Below, in pieces: positions 1 through 9,173 of a stretch of 62,081 nucleotides of DNA. The stretch spans positions 1-62,081 of the forward strand of contig CALUQE010000010.1 in NCBI GenBank assembly GCA_944322845.1, given 5' to 3'. Made by a program: the position numbers and the translations under genes. The stretch's first letter is position 1; every line of letters starts with the position of its first letter. The notes below the pieces were generated by a model. The model saw nothing but the letters and a program-made list of their open reading frames with translations, ran no database searches and was not told the DNA's origin. Source of the stretch: Candidatus Gastranaerophilales bacterium. GTDB lineage: Bacteria; Cyanobacteriota; Vampirovibrionia; Gastranaerophilales; Gastranaerophilaceae.

Positions 1-535
1 AAGAAACGCTCGGGAGGGCGCCGCCGCTGTCAGAACTAACAAGCTTTCGCGCCGCGAGCGTGTTATGCGTCAGCATAGCAATAGCGAGCGTAAGAGTGCA
101 GGCGCCGCATGCAACAGCCATTCAAACCATCGCTCGTAAGAGCGTTGAAAACATTTGCGTTGTTTCTCTTTCTTTTGGTATCTTTTCGGGGTAAATGCAT
201 TGGGTTGGTAGGTATGACTACAGGCTTGAAAATTTCTTGATAAACTCTTCATTTCGCAACAAAAGAGAAAGAAAAGTACAAATATTATTTCTTCATTTTT
301 TCTTCTTTAAAAATGAAAGAAGAAAAAACGAAGCAAAAAAGAAGAAATTTTTGTTGTTTACGATGCTCTTACGAGCATAAAATCAAATGGCTGTTGCGGG
401 TGAACCCGCACTCTGACCCTCGCTAAAAGACGCTCGGGAGGGCGCCGCCACTGTCAGAACTAACAAATCCTCGCGCCGCGAGTGGATTATACGCGAGCAT
501 AGCAACAGTGAGTAAAAAATACAAGTCTGATTTGC
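1..535. repeat. Repeat-rich non-coding region with direct and inverted repeats
   Basis: No credible gene is seen here. About 90 bp at 1-90 recur in the same orientation at 425-514 with scattered substitutions; both copies contain CGCTCGGGAGGGCGCCGCC and TGTCAGAACTAACAA. Between them, 111-143 and 365-397 form a 33 bp inverted repeat, perfect over 12 bp at each end and different in the central 9 bp. The middle (about 165-350) is very A/T rich with poly-purine and poly-pyrimidine runs. The short open frames here lack ribosome binding sites and recognisable protein content. It could be a decayed mobile element or an intergenic repeat family; the left boundary lies outside the window. Confidence 0.6.
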
Positions 536-537
536 AA

Positions 538-570
538 ACAAAAAAGGCGCCGTAAAATTTACGGCGCCCT
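538..570 (-). terminator. Rho-independent terminator of pckA
   Basis: A near-perfect GC-rich palindrome (GGCGCCGTAAA / TTTACGGCGCC, 546-568) is followed on the minus strand by a run of T. It lies about 20 bp past the pckA stop codon. Confidence 0.85.
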
Positions 571-590
571 TTGAGTTAAATAAAATTAAC

Positions 591-2189
591 TTATACGTTT
601 GCTGTAGCTCTAGGGCCTGCATTAACAATTTCTGCCGGCATATTTGGATACTTAGCGGCAAAGTTGTCTGCAAACATTTGAGCAAGCTTGTTAGCAGCAG
701 CATCATAAGCACTCTTATCTGCCCACATACCTCTTGCATCAAGCATTTCAGAAGGTACATCAGGACAAGATGTAGGATAATCTACATTGAATACATCATG
801 GTGTTTAAATTCAACACTATCAAATGAGCCGTTCAATGCAGCAGTTACCATAGCTCTTGTGTAAGCAAGTTTCATACGTTTAGCACCTGAAGATGCACTT
901 CCGCCTGCCCAACCGGTGTTAACTAAGTATACTTTTGTTCCGTATTGTTCAAGCTTGTCACCGAGCATTTTAGCATAAACTGAAGCATCCATCGGCATAA
1001 ACGGTTCGCCGAACAATGTTGAGAATGTAGGCTGCGGTTCAGTAACGCCTCTTTCAGTACCTGCTAATTTTGAAGTAAATCCTGTTACAAAGTGGTACAT
1101 TGCAGCATTCTTATCCAATCTTGAAATTGGCGGCAATACGCCGAAAGCATCAGCTGTTAAGAAGATGACAACCTTAGGAATACCGCCCATGCTTGGGATT
1201 TGAGCGTTATCAATGTAGTTAATCGGATAACCTACACGTGTGTTTTCTGTCAATGTTCCATCATTGAAATCAAATTCTCTTGTTTCAGGATCCATAATAA
1301 CGTTTTCTACAAGTGAACCAAACTTAATAGCATTGTAGATTTCAGGTTCATGTTCTGCAGAAAGGTTAATACATTTTGCATAGCATCCGCCTTCAAAGTT
1401 AAATACACCGTCAGGAGACCAGCCGTGTTCGTCATCACCGATTAACTTACGGTTAGGATCTGCTGATAAAGTTGTTTTACCTGTTCCTGAAAGCCCGAAG
1501 AATACAGCCGTTTCACCGGTCTTTGGATCCATATTTGCTGAACAGTGCATTGGAAGAACATTCTTCTTAGTCATAATGTAGTTCATAGTTGCAAATACAG
1601 ATTTCTTGATTTCACCAGCATATTGAGAGCCGCAAATGATAATTTCATGAGCTTCGTAATCAATAGCGATACAAGCTTCTGAATTTACGCCGTCAACTTC
1701 AGGATCACATTTGAAACCAGGAGCACAAAGGATTGTGTAATCAGCTTCACCGTAGCTTGCCAATTCTTCAGCAGTCGGTCTGATTAACAACTGGTGAATG
1801 AACAGATTCTGGCTTGCAAGTTCGTTGATTACTCTGAACTTCTGGGTATAATTTTTGTCAGCGCCTGCAAAACCATCAAAAATGAAGATTTCACGATTTT
1901 GCAAATATGCTGCAATCTTACCCTTGATTGAATTAAATTTTTCTCTGCTTATAGGGCGGTTAACTTTACCCCAAGCAATGTCGTTGTGGATACTTTCTGT
2001 ATCTACGATAAATTTGTCTTTAGGTGAACGTCCCGTATATTTACCTGTTGTAACAACAAGGGCGCCAGTATTGCTCAAAGAGCCTTCACCTCTGCGTAAT
2101 GCAGCTTCTGTCAACTGAGCAGGAGTTAAATTACGATAAACTGCTTTTGGTCCTATAATACCAAATTTTTCGATTCCGTATGTTTCCAT
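591..2189 (-). CDS. pckA: Phosphoenolpyruvate carboxykinase (ATP)
   Basis: The 532-residue product matches the usual length of ATP-dependent PEP carboxykinase, which interconverts oxaloacetate + ATP and PEP + CO2 + ADP at the gluconeogenic/anaplerotic node in the cytosol. The N-terminal GKYTGRSPKDK block (about residues 49-59), the P-loop GLSGTGKTTL (about 232-241), the downstream IGDDEHGW kinase-2 motif and NTGWAGG are all intact. Start: ATG preceded by AAAGGAGGA at 8-9 nt spacing. It is monocistronic, with a strong terminator downstream and pilT upstream on the same strand after its own terminator. In an anaerobe it may run in the PEP-carboxylating direction (inference). Confidence 0.97.
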   Translation of the reverse strand: METYGIEKFGIIGPKAVYRNLTPAQLTEAALRRGEGSLSNTGALVVTTGKYTGRSPKDKFIVDTESIHNDIAWGKVNRPISREKFNSIKGKIAAYLQNREIFIFDGFAGADKNYTQKFRVINELASQNLFIHQLLIRPTAEELASYGEADYTILCAPGFKCDPEVDGVNSEACIAIDYEAHEIIICGSQYAGEIKKSVFATMNYIMTKKNVLPMHCSANMDPKTGETAVFFGLSGTGKTTLSADPNRKLIGDDEHGWSPDGVFNFEGGCYAKCINLSAEHEPEIYNAIKFGSLVENVIMDPETREFDFNDGTLTENTRVGYPINYIDNAQIPSMGGIPKVVIFLTADAFGVLPPISRLDKNAAMYHFVTGFTSKLAGTERGVTEPQPTFSTLFGEPFMPMDASVYAKMLGDKLEQYGTKVYLVNTGWAGGSASSGAKRMKLAYTRAMVTAALNGSFDSVEFKHHDVFNVDYPTSCPDVPSEMLDARGMWADKSAYDAAANKLAQMFADNFAAKYPNMPAEIVNAGPRATANV

Positions 2190-2278
2190 AGAATGCTTCC
2201 TCCTTTTTATAAAAGCTTTTCTCTATACAATAATAAATGTAGTACAAACACTAGTAAAAATCAATCTTTTAGGCATAA

Positions 2279-2312
2279 AAAAAAGAGACGGTATAAACTC
2301 GCCTCTTTTTAT
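2279..2312 (-). terminator. Terminator of pilT
   Basis: On the minus strand AAAAGAGGCG and CGTCTCTTTT pair (one G-U) around a 9 nt loop, followed by a long T run. It lies just past the pilT stop and separates pilT from pckA. Confidence 0.8.
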
Positions 2313-2323
2313 TTTGAAAATTT

Positions 2324-3394
2324 TTATGAATTCTGCAAACCTCTCTTGAATTCTTCCGGACGACTTGAACGAGCCAGCGCATCCTCTAGAGTAATTTTCT
2401 TTCTCATATACAAATCTCTAAGAGACATTTCAAGAGTTTGCATACCAAAACCTGAATTTGTTTGCATTGTTGAGTAAATCTGTGCAGCTTTTGCTTCACG
2501 AATCAAGTTAGCAATGGCAGGTATAACCAGCATAACTTCCTGAGCCATAACACGGCCGCTCTTTGTACCGTCTGCTTGAAGAAGAGGTAACAAAGTTTGA
2601 GAGAATACAGCAACTAATGAGTTAGAAAGCTGTACACGAACCTGCTGCTGCTGACCTTCAGGGAATACGTCAATAATACGATCAATTGTTTGAGACGCAG
2701 AAGAGGTGTGCAAAGTACCGAATACCAAGTGACCTGTTTCTGCAGCTGTCAGAGCCAAACGAATTGTATCCAAGTCACGCATCTCACCTACCAGAATGAT
2801 ATCAGGGTCTTCACGAAGTGCTGATTTCAAAGCGTTTGCGAAACTTCTTGTATCCTGACCTAATTCTCTCTGGTGAATAATAGAACGTTTTGACGGGTGA
2901 ATAAATTCGATAGGGTCTTCAATTGTCAAAATATGCTCTGATCTGCTCTCGTTAATGTAATTAATCATCGCTGCCAGAGTAGTTGATTTACCTGAACCTG
3001 TAGGACCTGTTACAAGAACCAGTCCGCGTGGTTTTTCTGCAATCTTTCTAACCGTATCAGATAAGCCTAATTCTTTAAAAGACGGAACTTTAGATGCAAT
3101 TACACGGAATGCAGCTGCATAATTTCCTCTATCCTTATAAATATTAACCCTGAAACGGCTCAATCCCTGAATACCGTATGAAAAGTCTAATTCCCAATCT
3201 TGTTCCAGTTTACGTCTCTGCTCTTTGTTCAACATTGGAAACAGAAGCAACTCAACTTCTTCCGGTTTCAGAGCCGGCACATCCATACGCTGGAGATTAC
3301 CGTCTATACGAACGACCGGAGGCAGACCTGCAGAAATATGGAGGTCTGACCCTCTTTGTTTAACAACAACTTCCAAATATTTTTCTATAAGCAT
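2324..3394 (-). CDS. pilT: PilT-type twitching/retraction ATPase
   Basis: The 356-residue product is a type II/IV secretion ATPase of the PilT class. The Walker A motif GPTGSGKS lies at residues 130-137, followed by the Asp box, Walker B and His box (GHLVFGTLHT). Near the C terminus an AIANLIRE segment corresponds to the PilT signature AIRNLIRE needed for retraction. PilT is a cytosolic hexamer that depolymerises type IV pili, so twitching or DNA uptake is expected. No other pilus gene lies nearby. Start: ATG with GAGGG about 8 nt upstream. A T2SS/T4P paralogue (PilB, PilU) is possible, but length and C-terminal motif favour PilT. Confidence 0.93.
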   Translation of the reverse strand: MLIEKYLEVVVKQRGSDLHISAGLPPVVRIDGNLQRMDVPALKPEEVELLLFPMLNKEQRRKLEQDWELDFSYGIQGLSRFRVNIYKDRGNYAAAFRVIASKVPSFKELGLSDTVRKIAEKPRGLVLVTGPTGSGKSTTLAAMINYINESRSEHILTIEDPIEFIHPSKRSIIHQRELGQDTRSFANALKSALREDPDIILVGEMRDLDTIRLALTAAETGHLVFGTLHTSSASQTIDRIIDVFPEGQQQQVRVQLSNSLVAVFSQTLLPLLQADGTKSGRVMAQEVMLVIPAIANLIREAKAAQIYSTMQTNSGFGMQTLEMSLRDLYMRKKITLEDALARSSRPEEFKRGLQNS

Positions 3395-3508
3395 TAAAAA
3401 GCCCTCATTTTGCGGCTTCCGGGGTTGTATCTTTTGTTTTTGTTATACACTCCCTCGTTAGCACTCTTTTACATAAAAACTATATCATAAAACAAAAGTC
3501 TTGTAAAC

Positions 3509-4873
3509 TTATTTAGATAAATAATCATTAATTGCCTTTGCCGCTTTTTTGCCTGCACCCATTGCGTTTATTGCATTTGAAGCCCCGACCGGAGCAACAT
3601 CACCTCCTGCATATACAGTAGGAATTGAAGTTTCTCTTGTTTCAGGATCAACTGTAAAATACCCTTTTGAATCTACAGCAAAATCTAATCCGTCTAAATG
3701 TGCAGACTTTTGAATTATAGGATTCGGCCCTGTTCCTAGCGCAACAATTACGGAATCAACATCTAAATCCGTATATCTTCCGGTACCCATAGGTCTGCGT
3801 CTTCCGGACTCATCAGGTTCACCGAGCTCCATAATTTCAAATTTCATCCCGTTAACATACCCGCCTTTGTTATAAATTTCAACAGGTGCGTGAAGGAAAT
3901 GGAACATAACACCTTCTTCTTTTGCGTGACGGATTTCTTCCAGACGGGCTGGGAGTTCGGCTTCTGTTCTCCTGTAAACAATGTAAACTTTTTCATATCC
4001 GACTCTTACTGCTGTTCTTGCGGCATCCATTGCAACATTACCACCGCCTATTACTGCAACTGATTTTCCTACTCGCAGAGGAGTTGCAGAATCTTCTTCA
4101 TTTGCATGCATTAAATTAACTCTTGTTAAGAATTCATTTGCGGAATAAACCCCGTTTAAATTTTCTCCCGGAATATTCATCATTTTAGGCAGTCCCGCAC
4201 CGGAGCAAATAAATATTGCATCATAGCCTTCGTCTTTAAGCTGTTTGAGAGTAATCGACTTTCCGACAATAACATTTTTGTCAAATTTAACCCCCATTTC
4301 TTTGAGGTTGTTAATTTCTCTGTCTAAAACAGTTCTCGGAAGTCTGAACGGCGGTATACCGTATCTTAAAACCCCGCCAAATTCGTGAAGTGCTTCAAAT
4401 ATGGTAACATCATGTCCTGCTTTTCTCAAATCCGAAGCTGCAGTAATTCCTGCACAGCCTGAACCGACAATAGCAACTTTTTTGCCGGTAGGAACAATTT
4501 CAGCAGGCTTGGCAGCTGTATTATCACCGACATATCTTTCCAGCGCACCTATTGCAACGGCTTCACCCTTAATACCTAAAACACATTGGCCTTCGCATTG
4601 TCTTTCCTGCGGACAAACTCTTCCGCATACGGAAGGAAGCATACTTGTATGTCTTATAATTTCTCCGGCTTCCTCCAAATTATCTTCTTTTAAAGCTTTA
4701 ATAAACCCGGGGATATCAATATTGACCGGACATCCCTTTACACAACGCGGATTTTTACAGCTCAAACATCTGGAAGCTTCTTCTTTAACCTGCTCCGCCG
4801 TTAAATTTTCTTCAACAGGCAAAAAATTATGACGGCGTTCGATTTTATCCTGTTCTTTTGGCCGCTGACGCAT
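3509..4873 (-). CDS. gltA: NADPH-dependent glutamate synthase small-subunit family Fe-S flavoprotein (GltA/NfnB type)
   Basis: The 454-residue flavoprotein has an N-terminal Fe-S region (CLSCKNPRCVKGCPV; then CGRVCPQERQCEGQCV), an FAD Rossmann motif (VAIVGSGCAGITAA) and a second dinucleotide site (VAVIGGGNVAMDAARTA). These are the hallmarks of the GltD/GltA family, which feeds NADPH electrons to glutamate synthase or acts in NfnAB and sulfide dehydrogenase complexes. No large GltB subunit or NfnA partner is adjacent, so the partner is unknown. I place the start at the ATG at 4873, 6-7 nt after TAAGGAG. A GTG seven codons upstream is in frame but would overlap that Shine-Dalgarno. It is divergent from wecB. 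Confidence 0.88.
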   Translation of the reverse strand: MRQRPKEQDKIERRHNFLPVEENLTAEQVKEEASRCLSCKNPRCVKGCPVNIDIPGFIKALKEDNLEEAGEIIRHTSMLPSVCGRVCPQERQCEGQCVLGIKGEAVAIGALERYVGDNTAAKPAEIVPTGKKVAIVGSGCAGITAASDLRKAGHDVTIFEALHEFGGVLRYGIPPFRLPRTVLDREINNLKEMGVKFDKNVIVGKSITLKQLKDEGYDAIFICSGAGLPKMMNIPGENLNGVYSANEFLTRVNLMHANEEDSATPLRVGKSVAVIGGGNVAMDAARTAVRVGYEKVYIVYRRTEAELPARLEEIRHAKEEGVMFHFLHAPVEIYNKGGYVNGMKFEIMELGEPDESGRRRPMGTGRYTDLDVDSVIVALGTGPNPIIQKSAHLDGLDFAVDSKGYFTVDPETRETSIPTVYAGGDVAPVGASNAINAMGAGKKAAKAINDYLSK

Positions 4874-4957
4874 AATCACACTCTCCTTACTCACTGCTCA
4901 AGATTCATCAGATAGTTACAGTATAGCAAAAAAAGATTTTATTGTATAATAACTTTT

Positions 4958-6073
4958 ATGAAAAACATTATTTTTATATTTGGAACACGTCCGGAAATCA
5001 TTAAACTCGCACCTGTAATACTTGAGATGAAAAAATATCCCGAAGATTACAATGTTATAATTTGTAACACAGAGCAGCAAAAAGAGCTTTCTAATCAGAC
5101 ACTTGCATATTTCGGTTTGAAAGCCGATATAAATCTTGACTGCATGAGAGAAAACCAGTCTCTTTCATCAGTTCAGGCAAGAATTTTGACAAGTTTGGAT
5201 AAGGTTTTTTGTGAAAATAAAATTGATGCGGCTATTGTTCAAGGCGACACTATGACAGTTTTGTGCGGGGCGCTTACTGCTTTTTATCACAGAATTCCCG
5301 TATTTCACGTAGAAGCAGGCTTAAGATCTTATGATATTTATGAGCCGTTTCCGGAAGAAGTTATGCGCCAGATGACTTCAAGGGTTGCGGAACTGCATTT
5401 TGCACCAACAGAAGTAAATAAAGAAGCTTTATTAAAAGAAAATATCGCGCCCGATAAAATTCACGTTGTCGGAAACACGGTTATTGATGCGCTATTCTGT
5501 CTTTCTGATGAAGTTATTGAAAAATCAAGAAAATTCTTTGAAGAAAAAAGTATTCCGATAGATGACAGACTTGTACTGATAACGGCACACAGGCGTGAAA
5601 ACCACGGGGAAAGAATAGACAGAATTATAGATGCGATTTCTTATCTTGCAAAAAAATACGAAAATCACACTTTTGTAATCCCCGTTCATCCGAATCCGAA
5701 TGTTCACGACAAAATTCATTCAAGATTGGGTAACTTTAAGAACATACATCTTTTAAAACCGCTTGATTATCCGTATCTTGTGTATTTGATGAAACATGCA
5801 AAACTTATTCTCACGGATTCCGGCGGAATACAGGAGGAAGCTCCGTCTTTTGCCTGTCCTACTCTTGTTATGAGATATGAAACAGAGCGAAAAGAAGGTA
5901 TAGATGCCGGCGTTTCAAAACTTGTCGGAGCAGATTACGAAAAAATAGTTGCCGAAAGTGAAAAAATACTCTCTTCAACCAAGGATTCTACAAGGCTAAA
6001 AGCTCAAAATCCTTACGGCGACGGAACTGCTTCAAGGCAAATTGAAAAAGTTATCCGCAAATTCTTTAATTAG
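4958..6073 (+). CDS. wecB: UDP-N-acetylglucosamine 2-epimerase (non-hydrolysing)
   Basis: The 371-residue product matches the WecB/MnaA family, which interconverts UDP-GlcNAc and UDP-ManNAc for surface polysaccharide synthesis. Visible motifs are GTRPEIIKLAPV at the N terminus, QGDTMTVLCGA, HVEAGLRS, the ITAHRRENHG block and LTDSGGIQEEAP near the UDP-binding site. The gene has a TATAAT at 4945-4950 only 7 nt before the ATG and no Shine-Dalgarno, so the mRNA is probably leaderless. A hypothetical metalloprotease-like gene follows 33 bp downstream, perhaps co-transcribed. Confidence 0.95.
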   Translation: MKNIIFIFGTRPEIIKLAPVILEMKKYPEDYNVIICNTEQQKELSNQTLAYFGLKADINLDCMRENQSLSSVQARILTSLDKVFCENKIDAAIVQGDTMTVLCGALTAFYHRIPVFHVEAGLRSYDIYEPFPEEVMRQMTSRVAELHFAPTEVNKEALLKENIAPDKIHVVGNTVIDALFCLSDEVIEKSRKFFEEKSIPIDDRLVLITAHRRENHGERIDRIIDAISYLAKKYENHTFVIPVHPNPNVHDKIHSRLGNFKNIHLLKPLDYPYLVYLMKHAKLILTDSGGIQEEAPSFACPTLVMRYETERKEGIDAGVSKLVGADYEKIVAESEKILSSTKDSTRLKAQNPYGDGTASRQIEKVIRKFFN

Positions 6074-6106
6074 CAAGAAATTTTTTTACGGTTTTTTGTG
6101 TAACTG

Positions 6107-6955
6107 ATGATAAAGAAAGTTCTAGTACGAAATAAGATTTTACACGAAGCAAGGCTACCTTTTAGTACAATAAAAGGTTCGGTTGCTCACCGACAGAAAC
6201 TGGCGGGAAAGTATACAAAAGAGTTTTACAATAATTTAAATCCGTATTGCTTAGACGGAATGTGTGAGGTTAATCACTTTAGAGCTTCGCTCGATAAGGT
6301 TATTGCACCTTCAAAAATCAGTTATGCAGTTGCCCCTGAACAAAACAATATGTTTAACGGCAGTATGGGAACTCTATCTAAGCTGGGACTTGATGAAAAT
6401 AATGACTTTATGCTTGTTCATCTGGGGTACAAATTCTTATTGCCAATGGATGAAAGCAATAACTATATACTTAATAAATTTACGGCTTTTCATGAAGTAA
6501 GACATTTTTTTGATAGATTGTTTAATCCCAAAATTAATATGCTTCGAGCTTCAAACGGTATAAATTATCTTAATTCGGATAGAAAAATTGATACAATTAA
6601 CGATTTGTTTTTATCCGATTTGTCAAAACCCGTTAATATGAAAGAGTTTAAGCGAAAAATAGATTCACTTCTTACAGAGATTCCGAATCCGGTAAAGATA
6701 GATTTGTTTCAAAGTATAAGATATCGTTTGCAAAGTGAGATAAATGCGTACAGAGACGAGCTTAAATATTTTTCAAAGGAAAAATGGTCTTTGAATAATC
6801 TGAAAAGTATGTTAAATTTTTCACTATTTCTTATGCAGAATTGCAAATTTAATTCCAAATTGAAATACGCAAACAAAATATTAAAAGAGAGTATCAATAA
6901 TGAAAGGAGTAAATCTCTGGGGGTATTCGGGAGAAGTTTAGCTAATCAGGTTTAG
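6107..6955 (+). CDS. Unrecognised protein with a zincin-like HExxH motif
   Basis: I do not recognise the family of this 282-residue protein. Residues 129-133 are HEVRH, preceded by FTAF and followed by FFDRLFNPK, which fits a zinc-protease helix (HExxH). About 78 residues on, SEINAYRDE (E211) could supply a gluzincin-type third ligand. No signal peptide or membrane segment is evident; the rest is Lys/Asn rich. It lies 33 bp after wecB without a clear ribosome binding site and overlaps the convergent GlcF-like gene by 14 bp. Peptidase function is inference from the motif alone. Confidence 0.6.
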   Translation: MIKKVLVRNKILHEARLPFSTIKGSVAHRQKLAGKYTKEFYNNLNPYCLDGMCEVNHFRASLDKVIAPSKISYAVAPEQNNMFNGSMGTLSKLGLDENNDFMLVHLGYKFLLPMDESNNYILNKFTAFHEVRHFFDRLFNPKINMLRASNGINYLNSDRKIDTINDLFLSDLSKPVNMKEFKRKIDSLLTEIPNPVKIDLFQSIRYRLQSEINAYRDELKYFSKEKWSLNNLKSMLNFSLFLMQNCKFNSKLKYANKILKESINNERSKSLGVFGRSLANQV

Positions 6956-7988
6956 CGTATTTATTCAGAAATTCGGCAAAGTCCATAACTCTGTATTTCC
7001 CGAATGAAAACAATCTAAGCGCAGCTTCGCACCCGAGGCAGGAGGTAAGTACAATTCTTGCACCGGAATTTACTATATCTTTATGTTTAGCCTTAAAAAT
7101 CTCAGACATAACTTTGTATTCTGAAATTTTTGCTATACCATTAAGCCCGCAGCATTTGTCATAATTTTCCATCTCAATATATTCAAGATTTTCCGTATTT
7201 TTTAAAATCCATTCAATATCTTCAAAATTATCTATATTGCAAGGCTTGTGAAAAGTAACTTTAAACCTCTTTTTCAATATAGGCTTTAATTCTTTTTCTC
7301 TTATGTATTCAAAAATATTCTTAATCTCTAATCCTTCAATTTTGTAACTTTTTAAAGTCTTTTCGCAGCTTGCACAGGTAGTTACAATTTCTTTTACATC
7401 ATATTTTTGAACAATTTCCTCAAAGCTTTTTTTATAGCTTTCGTAAGACTCTTTGTCTCCCCTTACATAAAACGGTATTCCGCAGCATTGAAAATCCGGA
7501 GTTATAACTTCTACCCCACAGGAATTAAGAATTTTTACTACCGCTTTGTTTCCCTTCATTTTTCCGCTGCAGCCGCCAAAATAAATAACCTTTTTATCAA
7601 ACTTTTTACTCTTAAATTTTCTTGCAAATAAACCTAAAAGATTTACGCCAAAATTAAAAATAAAAGTCTTTTGTACAGAAGAAATAATCTTTTCCAATCG
7701 GCTGGTTTTAAAATATTCAGCCTTAGCCGAGGCAATAATATCCACAACATCAATTCCGCTCGGGCAGAACTTGGAGCAGGCGCCGCATTTCAGGCATAAA
7801 TCCAGATAGCGATTGATTTTAGGAGACATTTTTAAATCGCCTTTTATCAAACCTTTAAGCATAATAAACTGTCCGCGCGACACAGTACAGTCATTTCCGG
7901 TAATTTTATAAACAGGACATACAGACTGACAGATTCCGCACTTTGAACAGGAGTGAATTTCTTCTTTATACTCAGCTAATGTTTTCAT
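6942..7988 (-). CDS. GlcF/LutA-like (Fe-S)-binding oxidoreductase subunit
   Basis: The 348-residue protein has two N-terminal ferredoxin-type 4Fe-4S motifs (Cys 14/17/20/24 and 65/68/71/75) followed by cysteine-rich CCG domains (CCGIPFYVRGD and CCGLNGIAK). This is the architecture of glycolate oxidase subunit GlcF and relatives that pass electrons from an FAD dehydrogenase or heterodisulfide-type reductase. No FAD subunit is adjacent, so the substrate is unclear. On the minus strand a TAAAAT hexamer lies 7 nt before the ATG with a TTTACT at 17 bp spacing and no Shine-Dalgarno, suggesting a leaderless mRNA. Its 3' end overlaps the convergent zincin-like gene. Confidence 0.82.
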   Translation of the reverse strand: MKTLAEYKEEIHSCSKCGICQSVCPVYKITGNDCTVSRGQFIMLKGLIKGDLKMSPKINRYLDLCLKCGACSKFCPSGIDVVDIIASAKAEYFKTSRLEKIISSVQKTFIFNFGVNLLGLFARKFKSKKFDKKVIYFGGCSGKMKGNKAVVKILNSCGVEVITPDFQCCGIPFYVRGDKESYESYKKSFEEIVQKYDVKEIVTTCASCEKTLKSYKIEGLEIKNIFEYIREKELKPILKKRFKVTFHKPCNIDNFEDIEWILKNTENLEYIEMENYDKCCGLNGIAKISEYKVMSEIFKAKHKDIVNSGARIVLTSCLGCEAALRLFSFGKYRVMDFAEFLNKYAKPD

Positions 7989-8037
7989 AATTACTATTTT
8001 AAAGCAAATAATTTTTGTAGTAAAATAACTGGTAATG

Positions 8038-8172
8038 ATACCGATGTTAATCGATAAAAATGGTTAAAGATGCTTGACCCAGTCAGCCCGCAGCAAAGTC
8101 TGCAGAGGTTGACAGGGCATACTAAAATAAAATCGGCAAAAATACCGATGTCAACCGATAAAAATGGTTAAA
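8038..8172. repeat. 31-bp direct repeat flanking a 73-bp segment upstream of kdsD
   Basis: 8038-8068 and 8142-8172 are the same 31 bp (ATACCGATG... ending TGGTTAAA) apart from two transitions. The 73 bp between them is more GC-rich and contains small stems such as GCAG/CTGC and a TTGACA at 8109-8114. The right copy ends just before the kdsD ribosome binding site, so the duplication changed the kdsD 5' region. It resembles the unit-plus-insert arrangement seen at tRNA-Leu and tRNA-Met in this window. Confidence 0.75.
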
Positions 8173-8189
8173 AAAAAGGAGTATGAAAA

Positions 8190-9173
8190 ATGTCTGCAAC
8201 AATCCAGCAATCTCAAAAAGAATTAGATAGATTATCCGCCATAAGAACAATTGATACGGAAATTAAGGCCATTGAAGAATTAAAGCACTCTCTTGATGCT
8301 GACAGCCTTACAAAAGCTCTGGATTTGATGCAGAATGCAAAAGGCAGAATAATTATAACCGGTATGGGTAAATCAGGACACATCGGGAAAAAAATTGCCG
8401 CCTCACTTGCTTCAACCGGAACACCGTCATTTTTTGTACACCCTGCAGAAGCAAGCCATGGAGATCTGGGAATGATTACCGAGGATGATGTGGTGATTGC
8501 AATCTCAAACAGCGGTGAATCTAAAGAGTTGGTTGATATTCTCAATTACTGCAAAAGATTTGGTATAACTCTGATTTCCATTACAAAAAACCCTGAAAGT
8601 TCCCTCGGAAAAGCCGGCGATGTAGTTCTTGCGCTCCCTAATAACGGCGAAGCATGCCCGCTTGGATTGGCTCCGACAAATTCCACAACAGCGACACTTG
8701 TTTTGGGAGACATTCTTACAATCGGAATGATTGAGCGCAAAGGCTTCTCCAAAGAAGATTTCAACGACAGACATCCGGGCGGAAAACTCGGTGCCATACT
8801 TAAACGCGTATCCGATCTTATGCATACGGGTCAGGAAATGCCGCTTCTGGACGAAAACTCAAATATGCAGGCCGTGCTTTTAGAAATGACTTCAAAACGA
8901 CTCGGATGTGTAGGTTTTATTAATCAGAACGGTGATTTGACAGGTATTTTAACAGACGGCGATTTGAGAAGATGCCTCTCCTCCAAAATCCTTGAAGAAA
9001 AAGCGGTCGATTTAATGACAAGAAATCCAAAAACAATTTCTCCAAACGCAATGACAGCTGAAGCATTAAAGATTATGCACGATAAGAAGATTACAAACCT
9101 TTTTGTAGTAGAAAACTCAAAACCTGTAGGCGTAATCCACATTCACGATCTGCTTAACAACGGAGTTGCTTAA
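8190..9173 (+). CDS. kdsD: Arabinose-5-phosphate isomerase
   Basis: The 327-residue length and domain order match KdsD/KpsF: an N-terminal SIS domain (about residues 35-175, with GMGKSGHIGKKIA and SGESKELVDIL) followed by two CBS domains (about 205-327). The enzyme converts ribulose-5-P to arabinose-5-P, the first committed step to Kdo for lipopolysaccharide, so it implies a Gram-negative outer membrane. It has a good ribosome binding site (AAAGGAG, 8 nt). Its stop codon overlaps the start of the following CDF transporter (TAATG), so the two are translationally coupled. Confidence 0.95.
   Translation: MSATIQQSQKELDRLSAIRTIDTEIKAIEELKHSLDADSLTKALDLMQNAKGRIIITGMGKSGHIGKKIAASLASTGTPSFFVHPAEASHGDLGMITEDDVVIAISNSGESKELVDILNYCKRFGITLISITKNPESSLGKAGDVVLALPNNGEACPLGLAPTNSTTATLVLGDILTIGMIERKGFSKEDFNDRHPGGKLGAILKRVSDLMHTGQEMPLLDENSNMQAVLLEMTSKRLGCVGFINQNGDLTGILTDGDLRRCLSSKILEEKAVDLMTRNPKTISPNAMTAEALKIMHDKKITNLFVVENSKPVGVIHIHDLLNNGVA

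Noticed and set aside
383..760. Open frame on the minus strand at the end of pckA
   Set aside because: It overlaps the pckA coding sequence and its terminator in another frame; composition is not protein-like.
3455..3475. Possible CIRCE heat-shock element (TTAGCACTC) upstream of pilT
   Set aside because: Only one half-site is present; the GAGTGCTAA partner at 9 bp spacing is absent.
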